Assembly (NCBI RefSeq): GCF_004297185.1
Contig: NZ_PGCL01000003.1
Location: forward strand, 1 to 64,000
Origin: Methanofollis fontis
GTDB taxonomy: Archaea; Halobacteriota; Methanomicrobia; Methanomicrobiales; Methanofollaceae
Length of the DNA stretch: 64,000 nt
Direction: 5' to 3'
Shown: positions 54,242 through 62,279 of the stretch, one piece after another
Layout of the letters: each line of letters begins with the position of its first letter
Numbering within the stretch: the stretch's first letter is position 1
The notes under the pieces: generated by a model
Databases searched by the model: none
What the model saw: only the letters and a program-made list of their open reading frames with translations
What the model was told of the DNA's origin: nothing
Position numbers and translations under genes: made by a program

Positions 54242-55870
54242 ATGGACACCGACTGGACTGAGATACCCGGCACCGATGGTGCACGTCTTCTCCCCCTGAC
54301 ACGCTATCCAGACGTCACCTGCTCAAACGTCTTCGTGATCCGCAGGGATGCGGACTGCCTGATCATCGATGCCGGATCAGGCGACGACCAGATGGCGGCG
54401 ATAGAGCAGGCCCTCGGGGAGTCAGAGCAGGGATATCTGGTGCTCACCCACTGCCACTTCGACCATGTCGGCAACCTGATCCGGCACCGGGACCGCTTTT
54501 CTGCTGCCGGTGTTCTCGTCTATGCCCAGGAGGAGGGGGCATGCGCTCTGGAGGATGCCGATCCGGCACCGACCCTTGCCGATATGTTCGGCACGGAGAT
54601 AGCGTCGGTGTCGGTCGATATTCCGCTCCTTGGCACAGAAGATTGCTCCGGTCCGATCTGTACGGGGGCGGGGACCGCAGGAACGCTCCGCTCCCAGGAG
54701 ATCCTCTTCCCCTCCGGTCTCTCCGTCACCGCCTACCACGCACCCGGTCACAGTCCGGACTCGATCTGTGTCCGGGTCGGCGGCCACCTCTTCCTCGGAG
54801 ACCTTCTGTTCGCCGCCAATCCGGGTGTCGCCGGTCTCCACGGCTGGAACCGGCAGCATCTCCTGGAAACAGCGGCAGGTGTGCGCCACCTCCTCTCATC
54901 AGGCATGATCTCCTACTGCTGGAGCGGGCACGGCAGGGGGATCGCCGTCCCTGACGCCATCAGGGCCCTCGAAAGGCTGGAAGAGGAGGCAGAACACCTC
55001 CCGAATATCATCCGATTCGACCGGGCCCGCCTGGATGCCTCGACCGGGTATGCCGTCGATCTCCTGGATGAGGCAGGCCGGATCTTTCCGATCATCGCCG
55101 GGAGACTCTATTACCTCTCCTATTATCTCGACCTCCTGGGCGAAACGGAGGAGGCGGAAAAATACCGGACCCTGCTGGAGAACGATACAATCGATCAGGT
55201 CCTCACGCAGTTTCAATCGTTCGCCGAGCAGTTCAGGGAGGGGGAGAAGATCGATATCCAGTTCGTGCTGAAGGCGGCGCAGGTGGTCGGCAGAATCGAG
55301 GCGGCGATGAAGAACGGGTCGGACGTGCCGGGAATAGATGTGTCACTCATCAGACGGGCAAACCGCCTCCTCTCAGACTGCCTCTCCACCATCTATGGTG
55401 ACGATCCCCGGGGATACCTGCAGAGCGTCGATATCACCACCCACCTGGAGCCCTATCTTGCCGACCTCACCTCTCCGGCAGACCTCGACAGGGCGATGAT
55501 CGAGGCTGCGGACGACGAAGAGGCATTCAGGTCGGCACTGGCAGCGCGGATTGCCCGGACCACGCTCTTCGACCGGACGCTCATCAGATATACGGCAGCA
55601 CAACGCCCCCTCTCCATCCGCACCGATCCCCTCCGCCTCTGCGATACCGTGGCCGGCGTCTGCGAGGACTGCGCCGCCGAAGGGGCGGAGGAGATCGCCA
55701 TCACTGCAGGGGAGGTGGAGGGCGAGATCCTCCTCTCCATCTGGTCGGACCGGAGGGGAATGAATGCCGGGGGGTATGCCCGCCGGTTCGAACGCTGCGG
55801 GGGGCGGTGCAGGATCGAGGAATCGCCGGACGGCACCGGGATCGTCGTCACGTTCCCGAACACCTCCTGA
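54242..55870 (+). CDS. Metallo-beta-lactamase-fold protein fused to a kinase-like C-terminal region
   Basis: Residues 1-230 are a metallo-beta-lactamase domain: THCHFDHVGN (HxHxDH, near 74-79), APGHSPDSICV, HLFLGDLLFAAN and WSGHGRGI give a full dinuclear metal site. Residues 240-350 are helical, with a possible dimerisation region (YYLSYYLDLLGETEEAEKYR). Residues 440-542 look like a histidine-kinase ATPase remnant: RLCDTVAGVCEDCAAEGAEE is in the N-box position but has no Asn, and GTGIVVTFP ends it like a kinase. It may be a flavin-free hydrolase linked to signalling; the fusion is unusual. It starts 70 bases after the repeat array. Confidence 0.75.
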   Translation: MDTDWTEIPGTDGARLLPLTRYPDVTCSNVFVIRRDADCLIIDAGSGDDQMAAIEQALGESEQGYLVLTHCHFDHVGNLIRHRDRFSAAGVLVYAQEEGACALEDADPAPTLADMFGTEIASVSVDIPLLGTEDCSGPICTGAGTAGTLRSQEILFPSGLSVTAYHAPGHSPDSICVRVGGHLFLGDLLFAANPGVAGLHGWNRQHLLETAAGVRHLLSSGMISYCWSGHGRGIAVPDAIRALERLEEEAEHLPNIIRFDRARLDASTGYAVDLLDEAGRIFPIIAGRLYYLSYYLDLLGETEEAEKYRTLLENDTIDQVLTQFQSFAEQFREGEKIDIQFVLKAAQVVGRIEAAMKNGSDVPGIDVSLIRRANRLLSDCLSTIYGDDPRGYLQSVDITTHLEPYLADLTSPADLDRAMIEAADDEEAFRSALAARIARTTLFDRTLIRYTAAQRPLSIRTDPLRLCDTVAGVCEDCAAEGAEEIAITAGEVEGEILLSIWSDRRGMNAGGYARRFERCGGRCRIEESPDGTGIVVTFPNTS

Positions 55871-55882
55871 ACGCCTCCATCT

Positions 55883-56905
55883 TCATCCGCTGCCGCCGTT
55901 CCGGGTTTGCGAGAACTCTTTCACCATGATCCGGTAGCCCGCCAGCAGCAGGGCCACAAACAGCGGTCCGAGAATAAAACCCATCACCCCCATCACCGCC
56001 ATCCCCCCGAAGAAGGCCATGAATATCAGCACCGGTGGGATCTCCACCCGCTGCCCCATCAGGATGGGGCGGAGGAAGAGGTCGGGCATCCCGGCCACCA
56101 CCGGATACCCGATCAGCGCCAGCAATGCAAGCGCCCGCCAGTCGCCGATGGCGAGGGCGTACACCCCCAGAAAGAGGATCAGAAATACCGGCCCGAGCAC
56201 CGGCACGATCGCAAACAGGGCGGAGAGGATCGAGAAGAACAGGACGTGATCATAACCCAGGAGCCAGAAAAACGGCAGGGCAAGGAAGAAGGTGATGAAG
56301 GCGATCGATATGTGGACGACCAGGATGGAGTAGAGGGTGTCGGAGACGGTTCTCGAATAGAGCGAGAAGGATCCCATCGAACGCACCGGGACGACGCCCA
56401 GGATGTCCTGCCAGATGCGGTCCCCGGTGATGAGCAGGAAATACACGGTCAGGAAAAAGATGATGATCTTGATGATCGCCATCGGCACCAGGGCGAGGGC
56501 GTTGATGATCCCGATCTGGATATCGGTGATCAGGGAGGAAAACACCTCCTGAAAGGCGTTGATTGGGATGAGGGCGGTAAATTCGCCGGAGAGCATCGAG
56601 CGTATCCATTCGATGATCGTGGTGATCATGCCGGCCAGATACCCGGCGTTCTGGGAGAGTATGGTCAGTGTGGTGACGATCAGCAGGAAACCGATGACAA
56701 ACACGCTGATGGTGATCACGGCCGAGGATATCCAGGGGGCCACCACCTCAGAAAGACGGCGCTGCAGCGGCATCAGCACGACAGCGACAGATATGCCGAC
56801 GATTAAGGGGTTTATAAGCGGCCAGAAGGCGATCGTCGCACAGGTGACGATTATCGCCGTCAGGGCGACGATGAAGAGGTCCCACCGTGCTCTCGGGATG
56901 TACAT
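55883..56905 (-). CDS. AI-2E family (PerM-like) membrane transporter
   Basis: The 340-residue protein has about eight membrane helices with the family pattern: PLINPLIVGISVAVVLMPLQ, then the large extracytoplasmic region with the amphipathic helices, FFLTVYFLLITGDRIWQDIL, and FAIVPVLGPVFLILFLGVYA plus LRPILMGQRVEIPPVLIFMA. The family includes autoinducer-2 and sodium-proton exporters, so a substrate cannot be named. ATG 56905 lies 30 bases from a TATA box, which is why upstream ATG 56965 is rejected. Confidence 0.85.
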   Translation of the reverse strand: MYIPRARWDLFIVALTAIIVTCATIAFWPLINPLIVGISVAVVLMPLQRRLSEVVAPWISSAVITISVFVIGFLLIVTTLTILSQNAGYLAGMITTIIEWIRSMLSGEFTALIPINAFQEVFSSLITDIQIGIINALALVPMAIIKIIIFFLTVYFLLITGDRIWQDILGVVPVRSMGSFSLYSRTVSDTLYSILVVHISIAFITFFLALPFFWLLGYDHVLFFSILSALFAIVPVLGPVFLILFLGVYALAIGDWRALALLALIGYPVVAGMPDLFLRPILMGQRVEIPPVLIFMAFFGGMAVMGVMGFILGPLFVALLLAGYRIMVKEFSQTRNGGSG

Positions 56906-56930
56906 ACCGGTGCATACTCTCTTCCTGTGG

Positions 56931-56939
56931 ATATATAGG
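56931..56939 (-). promoter_or_regulatory. TATA box of the AI-2E family gene
   Basis: The minus strand reads CCTATATAT, centred 30 bases before ATG 56905. Confidence 0.5.
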
Positions 56940-57048
56940 CTGGGGGCAGGACGGCCATGATTCATGATGTTTTTTACCCTCCACTGCGCCAATTAATCAC
57001 GCAATGGCCACATTGCCGGTAAATGAATGTGCATTAATTGAGAATAGT

Positions 57049-57060
57049 ATTAAATACGTA
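57049..57060 (+). promoter_or_regulatory. TATA box of the fasciclin gene
   Basis: ATTAAATACGTA lies about 47 bases ahead of ATG 57101, allowing a leader of about 20 bases that contains the ribosome site GGAGGAGG at 57084-57091. Confidence 0.4.
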
Positions 57061-57100
57061 TCTCGCCCCTGAGTCACTGTCCCGGAGGAGGGATGACCAG

Positions 57101-57502
57101 ATGAGAAACATTGTTGAAACGGCGATAGATGTGGGCGGTTTTACCACGCTCGTCAAGGCGGTGCAGGCCGCCGGGCTTGCAGAAACGCTCAGCTCTCCAG
57201 GCCCATTTACAGTATTTGCACCAAATGATGCCGCATTTGCCAAGATCCCTGCACAGCAGATGCAGGACCTTCTGAAAGACAAGAAACAGCTTGGACGGAT
57301 TCTCACCTACCATGTGGTGCCCGGCAAGTACATGGCCGCCGACGTGATGAAGATGAAGACGGCCCAGACGGTGAATGGCGCCGAACTCAGGATCGATACC
57401 AGCGATGGCGTGCGGGTGAACGACGCACGCGTCATCAAGCCCGATATTGTCTGCACAAACGGCGTCTGCCATGTCATCGACACCGTGCTGATGCCGAAAT
57501 AA
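57101..57502 (+). CDS. Single fasciclin (FAS1) domain protein without a signal peptide
   Basis: The 133-residue protein is one complete FAS1 domain: FTTLVKAVQAAGLAETLSS (H1-like start), GPFTVFAPNDAAFAKIP, LGRILTYHVVPGKY and the end NGVCHVIDTVLMP. FAS1 proteins are usually secreted adhesins; here no signal helix or membrane segment is present before the domain, so the protein would be cytosolic. ATG 57101 with GGAGGAGG upstream is used. A broken copy lies at the window start. Confidence 0.9.
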   Translation: MRNIVETAIDVGGFTTLVKAVQAAGLAETLSSPGPFTVFAPNDAAFAKIPAQQMQDLLKDKKQLGRILTYHVVPGKYMAADVMKMKTAQTVNGAELRIDTSDGVRVNDARVIKPDIVCTNGVCHVIDTVLMPK

Positions 57503-57545
57503 TCCATCTCTTTTTCTGCTGTTTCTATGGGCAGTTACCGATATT

Positions 57546-58844
57546 TCAGGAGATCCTGATTTCCTGGATATAGGCGATCCCGATCCGGGCGCGGTGGAGG
57601 CGAGTGGAATCCAGGAGATGGCGCATATCCACGAACTCGCCCTCTTCTAGACAGCGTCCGATCCCCTGCTCGAGATCGCTCTCCGCCTCCCAGAGCACAT
57701 TCCTGAAGACCACGCCATGGTTGTGGAGATATGCCCCGCTCCCCTCCCCCTCTGCGGGGTGGGTATAGGAGATCGCCGTCAGGGATGACGGATCAAATGC
57801 ACAGAGATCTGCCGAGAGATCGACGCCGACGCCGAACGTGACGATGCTGTCGCCGTCATAGCGGGGTTCGGTATCGATATCCATCCAGTCCTCGATCATG
57901 CCCTCGTCAAGGATGGAACTGCCGTCTGCGGGAGCGTTCTCGATACAGGGCGACCGCCGGATCCCGGAACTCTCGACCCCTGCGGCAACCCCCCAGACGG
58001 CGACCGCCACAATCCCGGAGAACCCGCCCGTCCGTTCCCGTCCCCTGGCGAACACCGCACGATACAGGGCATCCAGGGAGATGGCATCGCCATTTGACGG
58101 TTCGATGAGGGCAAATTCCTGAAACCCTCCTTCAAGCGAGACATTGAACCCGGTGTAGGCGACCACGCCCCCGTCCTCCCGGGCCGGCACAAAGAAATCC
58201 GGCGTATCGTGCCCGTCCGTCGGAAGCCAGATCATCGCACCATGGATCGTCATCATCTCGCCGAGCAGGGGCATCGCATCCTCCACACCGGCACCGAGGG
58301 CACCGAGCCCCAGGGAATAGCGGATCCCGGAGAAGGGTTCGGCGCGGATGTCCCCGGCAGAGAGACGGGAATGGAGGAGGTCATCAAGACTCCCCGTGAC
58401 CTTCAGCACCGAGTCGCGGGGCGAACCCCGCTCGAACCTGAACCTGATACCCTCGTACTCCACCGACGGGCTCTCCAGTTCGTCGATCAGGGAGAGGGAA
58501 TCCTCACGCCGGTGACAGCGTTCGAGGGCATCAGCACGTCCGGTGCAGATGGTGAACACCCGGTCGAAACCGGCCATAGAAAGAACCTGCATGGGATATT
58601 CGCCCACCCCGCAGAGGACCGTCCCACCGCCCCGCCCCTTCAGCAGTTTCTGCAGGGCAAGGATCACCCGGATTCCGGCACTGCTGATATAGGTCGTGCC
58701 CTCCAGGTCGATCACCGTCGAGCGGTCGTCGTCCCTGAGGGCGCCATCGAGCGCCTCATCCACCTTTCCGGCCGTATATCCATCGAACCGCCCCTTCACC
58801 CCGATGACCGGGATCCCGTCCTGCCGTTCTGTCGTAATCTCCAT
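57546..58844 (-). CDS. STAS-domain protein with a large C-terminal domain of unknown function
   Basis: Residues 1-105 are a STAS domain: GRFDGYTAGKVDEALDGAL, then TYISSAGIRVILALQKLL with the phosphoacceptor-type Ser54/Ser55. Residues about 120-432 form a second domain that I do not recognise (DSVLKVTGSLDDLLHSRL, YSLGLGALGAGVEDAMPLLG, YTHPAEGEGSGAYLHNHGVV, FRNVLWEAESDLEQGI). In partner-switching modules such a fused STAS is the output, freed or bound by the RsbW-like kinase. It is the last gene of the four-gene operon. Confidence 0.78.
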   Translation of the reverse strand: MEITTERQDGIPVIGVKGRFDGYTAGKVDEALDGALRDDDRSTVIDLEGTTYISSAGIRVILALQKLLKGRGGGTVLCGVGEYPMQVLSMAGFDRVFTICTGRADALERCHRREDSLSLIDELESPSVEYEGIRFRFERGSPRDSVLKVTGSLDDLLHSRLSAGDIRAEPFSGIRYSLGLGALGAGVEDAMPLLGEMMTIHGAMIWLPTDGHDTPDFFVPAREDGGVVAYTGFNVSLEGGFQEFALIEPSNGDAISLDALYRAVFARGRERTGGFSGIVAVAVWGVAAGVESSGIRRSPCIENAPADGSSILDEGMIEDWMDIDTEPRYDGDSIVTFGVGVDLSADLCAFDPSSLTAISYTHPAEGEGSGAYLHNHGVVFRNVLWEAESDLEQGIGRCLEEGEFVDMRHLLDSTRLHRARIGIAYIQEIRIS

Positions 58845-58845
58845 T

Positions 58846-59265
58846 TTATCTTCCTTCCTGCACGTGTTTTTTCAAGATCAGGATATTCCTGCCGTTCTGT
58901 CGTCTATACTGCATCTCGTCGGTCATCTGTCTGATAAAATGGATGCCGAGACCGCCAATCGGCCGTTCATCGATATCGGCATCGGTATCAGGGGCCTCTG
59001 CACCCGTCGGGTCGAACGGGGGTGCCCGGTCCTCGATCCTGATGGTGATCTCCTCCTCATCGAAGGTGCAGAGGACCCGGATCCGCCCCCCACCCCCGGC
59101 AAATCCGTGCATGATGATGTTGGTGACCGCCTCGTCCACGGCAAGCTCCACCTCCATGGCCGCATGTTCGGGCACCCTCGATGCGGCAAGGGCGGTACGC
59201 ACATAGGCAAGCGCCTCCGGGAGGGAGGAGATCACCGCCTCGATACAGATCCCGTCCACCCTCAC
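58846..59265 (-). CDS. RsbW-like anti-sigma-type serine kinase (HATPase)
   Basis: The 139-residue protein is a stand-alone GHKL ATPase: the N-box is ELAVDEAVTNIIMHGFAG (Glu40 to Asn49), the G1 region IRIEDRAPPFDP contains Asp79, and the G2 region is RPIGGLGIHFIRQM. This is the RsbW/SpoIIAB/BtrW group, which phosphorylates STAS proteins on Ser and releases a partner. It overlaps the phosphatase by four bases and precedes the STAS fusion by one. In bacteria the bound partner is a sigma factor, which archaea lack, so a different target is implied. Confidence 0.88.
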   Translation of the reverse strand: MRVDGICIEAVISSLPEALAYVRTALAASRVPEHAAMEVELAVDEAVTNIIMHGFAGGGGRIRVLCTFDEEEITIRIEDRAPPFDPTGAEAPDTDADIDERPIGGLGIHFIRQMTDEMQYRRQNGRNILILKKHVQEGR

Positions 59266-60623
59266 AACCCCCTCAGCACCATCAGGGTGATATCGTCAAA
59301 CTGCGGTTCAGAACCGGCATGGTCATTGATTGCCGACCTGATCTGGCGGATCAGGTCGCGGGAGGATTCAGTGCGGTGCGAGAGCACGGTCCGCTTCAAC
59401 CGCTCCTCCCCGAACTCCTCGCCCGCAGGGTCGATCGCCTCGGTGACGCCGTCGGTATAGAAGACCAGGAGATCGCCCTGCGTGATCATAACCGTCTCCT
59501 CACCATACTCCATCTCCTCCATGGCGCCCAGGGCCACGCCGGTCGGCATCAGGCGGATGAACTCGTCGGTGTCTGCCTTCAGGAGGAGAGGCGGGTTGTG
59601 CCCGGCGCTGGCATAGGTGAACCTCTGCCCCTCCTCATCAAGGACACCGTAAAGGAGGGTCACAAACATCCCGGAATCCGACTGCTCCGCGATCATGGTA
59701 TTGGCATCTGCAAGGGCGACGGCGACGTCGTCGTGCCATGTGGCCATCGCCCTGATGATCGTCCGGGAGAGCGCCATGAACAGGGCGGCCGGGACGCTCT
59801 TTCCCGAGACATCCGCGATCACAAGCCCGGTCCGTCCTGAGCGGAGACGGATGGCATCATAAAAGTCCCCGCCGACCTCGCGGGCCGGACAGCTGACCGC
59901 AGAGAGGTCGTAGCCCCTGAGGGGAGGGATGGAGCGGGGGAGGAAGGTCTGCTGGATGTCCGCTGCGATCTGGAGCTCCGCTTTTTTTCTCTGGAGTTCG
60001 TCGTGATAGGCGTCCCGTTCGGTCTTCGTCCGCCGCTCCTCGCGGAGGTTGACGATGATCTGCGCAAAGATATACATCCCGATCGCATTGGCAAGGATCA
60101 TCGGGAGCGCCACCTGGCTCACGACGTCCCATGCCTGCTCAAACGGCGAGCAGATGAGGAGCACCAGGATCATATGCAGACCCTCCATGCCGGCGGCAAA
60201 ACCCACTGCCGTCCTGACCTGGACCGGTCGCCCCCGGTGGAGAAGATAGACGGCGCCGCCGAGCGCACCGGCCAGCACCGTGGCGATGGTGCAGGGCAGG
60301 ACGGTGAACCCGCCCATGCCGAACCTGAAGGCCGCCCCGATGAGGCCGGCACCGATGCCCACCACCGGACCGCAGAAGACGCCGGCCACCATCGGGCCGA
60401 GGTCCCGCACATTGATCGGCGCTCCCAGCACCTCGATACCGCTCAGGGTGCCGTAGATGGAGAGTACGCCGAAAAACAGGATCAGCATCGCCTGATGGCG
60501 GATGGTGAGGCGCCGGTCAAGAACGGCGGCGAAGAGGGTCGTGCGGGTGATGAAATATGCCGCCACCACGATGACGCAGATCATCTCGAAGAGGACGAGA
60601 AAGTCCCCTATCTCTGCGTTCAT
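59262..60623 (-). CDS. SpoIIE-type serine phosphatase with a LytS-like membrane sensor
   Basis: Residues 1-190 hold about six membrane helices, with DLGPMVAGVFCGPVVGIGAG matching the 5TM-5TMR-LYT sensor module of LytS. A coiled linker (about 195-225) leads to a PP2C-type phosphatase: FLPRSIPPLRGYDL, REVGGDFYDAI (metal Asp), VIADVSGKSVPAALFMALSR, YASAGHNPPLLL, FYTDGVTEAIDP and QFDDITLMVL, so it should be active. It would dephosphorylate the STAS partners in response to an outside signal. It overlaps the STAS gene and the kinase gene by four bases each. Confidence 0.9.
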   Translation of the reverse strand: MNAEIGDFLVLFEMICVIVVAAYFITRTTLFAAVLDRRLTIRHQAMLILFFGVLSIYGTLSGIEVLGAPINVRDLGPMVAGVFCGPVVGIGAGLIGAAFRFGMGGFTVLPCTIATVLAGALGGAVYLLHRGRPVQVRTAVGFAAGMEGLHMILVLLICSPFEQAWDVVSQVALPMILANAIGMYIFAQIIVNLREERRTKTERDAYHDELQRKKAELQIAADIQQTFLPRSIPPLRGYDLSAVSCPAREVGGDFYDAIRLRSGRTGLVIADVSGKSVPAALFMALSRTIIRAMATWHDDVAVALADANTMIAEQSDSGMFVTLLYGVLDEEGQRFTYASAGHNPPLLLKADTDEFIRLMPTGVALGAMEEMEYGEETVMITQGDLLVFYTDGVTEAIDPAGEEFGEERLKRTVLSHRTESSRDLIRQIRSAINDHAGSEPQFDDITLMVLRGL

Positions 60624-60976
60624 TCACCGGTTCCTTTCTCTTGGAGCGCCTCGTCGACGCCCGGATATACCGGAAAGATCCGCAAAAAGCCGGATATCTC
60701 AAAGACCTCGCGGACAAATGGCTTCATGGCTGCGATCTTCAGGGTTCCGCCCCCTCTGCTCAGGTTTTTCTTTGCCGCAAGGAGCACCCGCAGACCTGAA
60801 CTGCTGATATAGTCAAGGTCCGTCATATCCACTACAACCGATGATGCACCGTCCCGGACCGCGGACGCCAGTTCCTGTTCGAGGTCGGCGGCGGTGGATG
60901 CATCGATCCGCCCGCTCACCGGGACTACCGGGGTGCCGTTGATGATCCTGTGCCCTGTATGTGTGGGATCAGTCAT
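60620..60976 (-). CDS. STAS-domain anti-sigma-antagonist-type protein
   Basis: The 118-residue protein is a lone STAS domain (SpoIIAA/RsbV type). GRIDASTAADLEQELASAV and VVVDMTDLDYISSSGLRVLL are typical; Ser58 to Ser60 hold the phosphorylated position. It is the first gene of the operon and the likely switch bound by the RsbW-like kinase. The gene start has ATG preceded by ribosome-site-like GGGAGACGCACATACC. Confidence 0.88.
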   Translation of the reverse strand: MTDPTHTGHRIINGTPVVPVSGRIDASTAADLEQELASAVRDGASSVVVDMTDLDYISSSGLRVLLAAKKNLSRGGGTLKIAAMKPFVREVFEISGFLRIFPVYPGVDEALQEKGTGE

Positions 60977-61077
60977 TGGTATGTGCGTCTCCCTTTAGAC
61001 AATAAGTAGGTTGTTTTTCGTTCCTCACGAACAGGATTGTCCGGTGAAGTGGGCGAATAAAATCTTGTGAAAGGGTG

Positions 61078-61719
61078 TCAGCACCCTTTTTCAAACACCG
61101 CAGAGATCTCGGACCGCGGGTGGTCCCGCCCCCGCACACGGAGGGTCCACTCGTGCTCTTCGATCCTGAGCGGGGTGAGAGCAGGGAAGAGGTGCTGCAC
61201 CTCGCCCCCGGTAAAATAGTGCGTCATGATCCCGTTGCCCCGGAGATAGGAGGACTCTTCGACCTCGCTCCCCTTCCCGCACCTGAGATCCCGGACGGAG
61301 AAGACCCTGAGGTGGAGGCACCCGCCGGGGGAGAGCACCCTCGACCATTCGACGGCGCATTGCCGCCGTTCACGACGGTCCATATGGCCCAGGATATGGA
61401 AGGCAACGACGGTATCAAAGACCATATCCCTGAAGGGCAGGGTGCGGGCATCGGCGACGAGCAGGCGGCGGCATCCAGGGACCGACGTCCGGGCAAGGGC
61501 GACCGCCGCCGGCGAGATGTCAAAGGCGGTGACCTCCGCTCCCATTGAGGCAAGCAAACCGAGTGTCTTGCCGTTTCCGCACCCGATCTCGAGCACACGC
61601 TCGCCCGAGACCGTCTCCGGGATTGAGAGTGCCGCTCCCCCCCAGAAGTGGCCGCGGCTCCGGTATTCCGCCTCCCATGCCCCCGCCGGACCGGGACCGC
61701 CGTCAGCGTGCCGGCTCAT
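61078..61719 (-). CDS. Class I SAM-dependent methyltransferase
   Basis: The 213-residue protein has VLEIGCGNGKTLGLLASMGA (motif I), TAFDISPAAVALAR, LLVADARTLPFRDMVFDTVV and HILGHMDRRERRQCA, followed by LSPGGCLHLRVFS. It looks like a general small-molecule methyltransferase; no substrate is implied. It overlaps the upstream FKBP lipoprotein by four bases, so they are translated together. Confidence 0.85.
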   Translation of the reverse strand: MSRHADGGPGPAGAWEAEYRSRGHFWGGAALSIPETVSGERVLEIGCGNGKTLGLLASMGAEVTAFDISPAAVALARTSVPGCRRLLVADARTLPFRDMVFDTVVAFHILGHMDRRERRQCAVEWSRVLSPGGCLHLRVFSVRDLRCGKGSEVEESSYLRGNGIMTHYFTGGEVQHLFPALTPLRIEEHEWTLRVRGRDHPRSEISAVFEKGC

Positions 61720-62228
61720 GACGCTGCTTTCTGGATCGAGAGAAGCGTGATATCGAATTTGAGGTCCTCTCCTGCCAGGGCCGGGTTCGCATCCATCACA
61801 ACGGTCGTCTCATTGATGGCGATCACCCTGAAGATCACTGTCTGACCGTTGATCTGCTGCAGGAACATCTGGCCGACGGCGGTGTCGTCCGGAAGACCGG
61901 AACGGTTCACAGAGGAGACGAGATCTGGGTTGTATTCGCCATAGGCCTCAGCCGCCGGTATCAACACACTCACCGACTCCCCCTCGGAGAGCCCGATCAC
62001 GGCCTTCTCGAAGCCCTCGATCACCATATTCTTTCCGATAGTGAAGGTGAAGGGCTTCCTCCCGATCGAGGTGTCGAATACGGTGCCATTGGGAAATGAA
62101 CCGGTATAATCGACCGTCACGTTGTCCCCGACCTCGGCGACGCTGTTTTCGGCCGTTCCCGTGCATCCTGCGGCACAGATCAGCGCTGCAAGGACGAGGA
62201 CTCCGGCCAGTGCTCTTCCGGATTTCAT
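61716..62228 (-). CDS. Membrane-anchored FKBP-type peptidyl-prolyl isomerase lipoprotein
   Basis: The 170-residue protein has a signal helix ending in the lipobox CAAGC (Cys22) and then an FKBP domain: VGDNVTVDYTGSFPNGTVFD, FTIGKNMVIEGFEKAVIGLS and VLIPAAEAYGEYNPDLV, with the flap insert of SlyD-like forms. It would fold proteins on the outer face of the membrane, unlike the cytosolic FKBP at 23758. It overlaps a methyltransferase gene downstream. Confidence 0.88.
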   Translation of the reverse strand: MKSGRALAGVLVLAALICAAGCTGTAENSVAEVGDNVTVDYTGSFPNGTVFDTSIGRKPFTFTIGKNMVIEGFEKAVIGLSEGESVSVLIPAAEAYGEYNPDLVSSVNRSGLPDDTAVGQMFLQQINGQTVIFRVIAINETTVVMDANPALAGEDLKFDITLLSIQKAAS

Positions 62229-62279
62229 GTCAAGCAGATTGGGGTCCGCGGGATATAGAGTACCCTCTCCACAGGGGGG

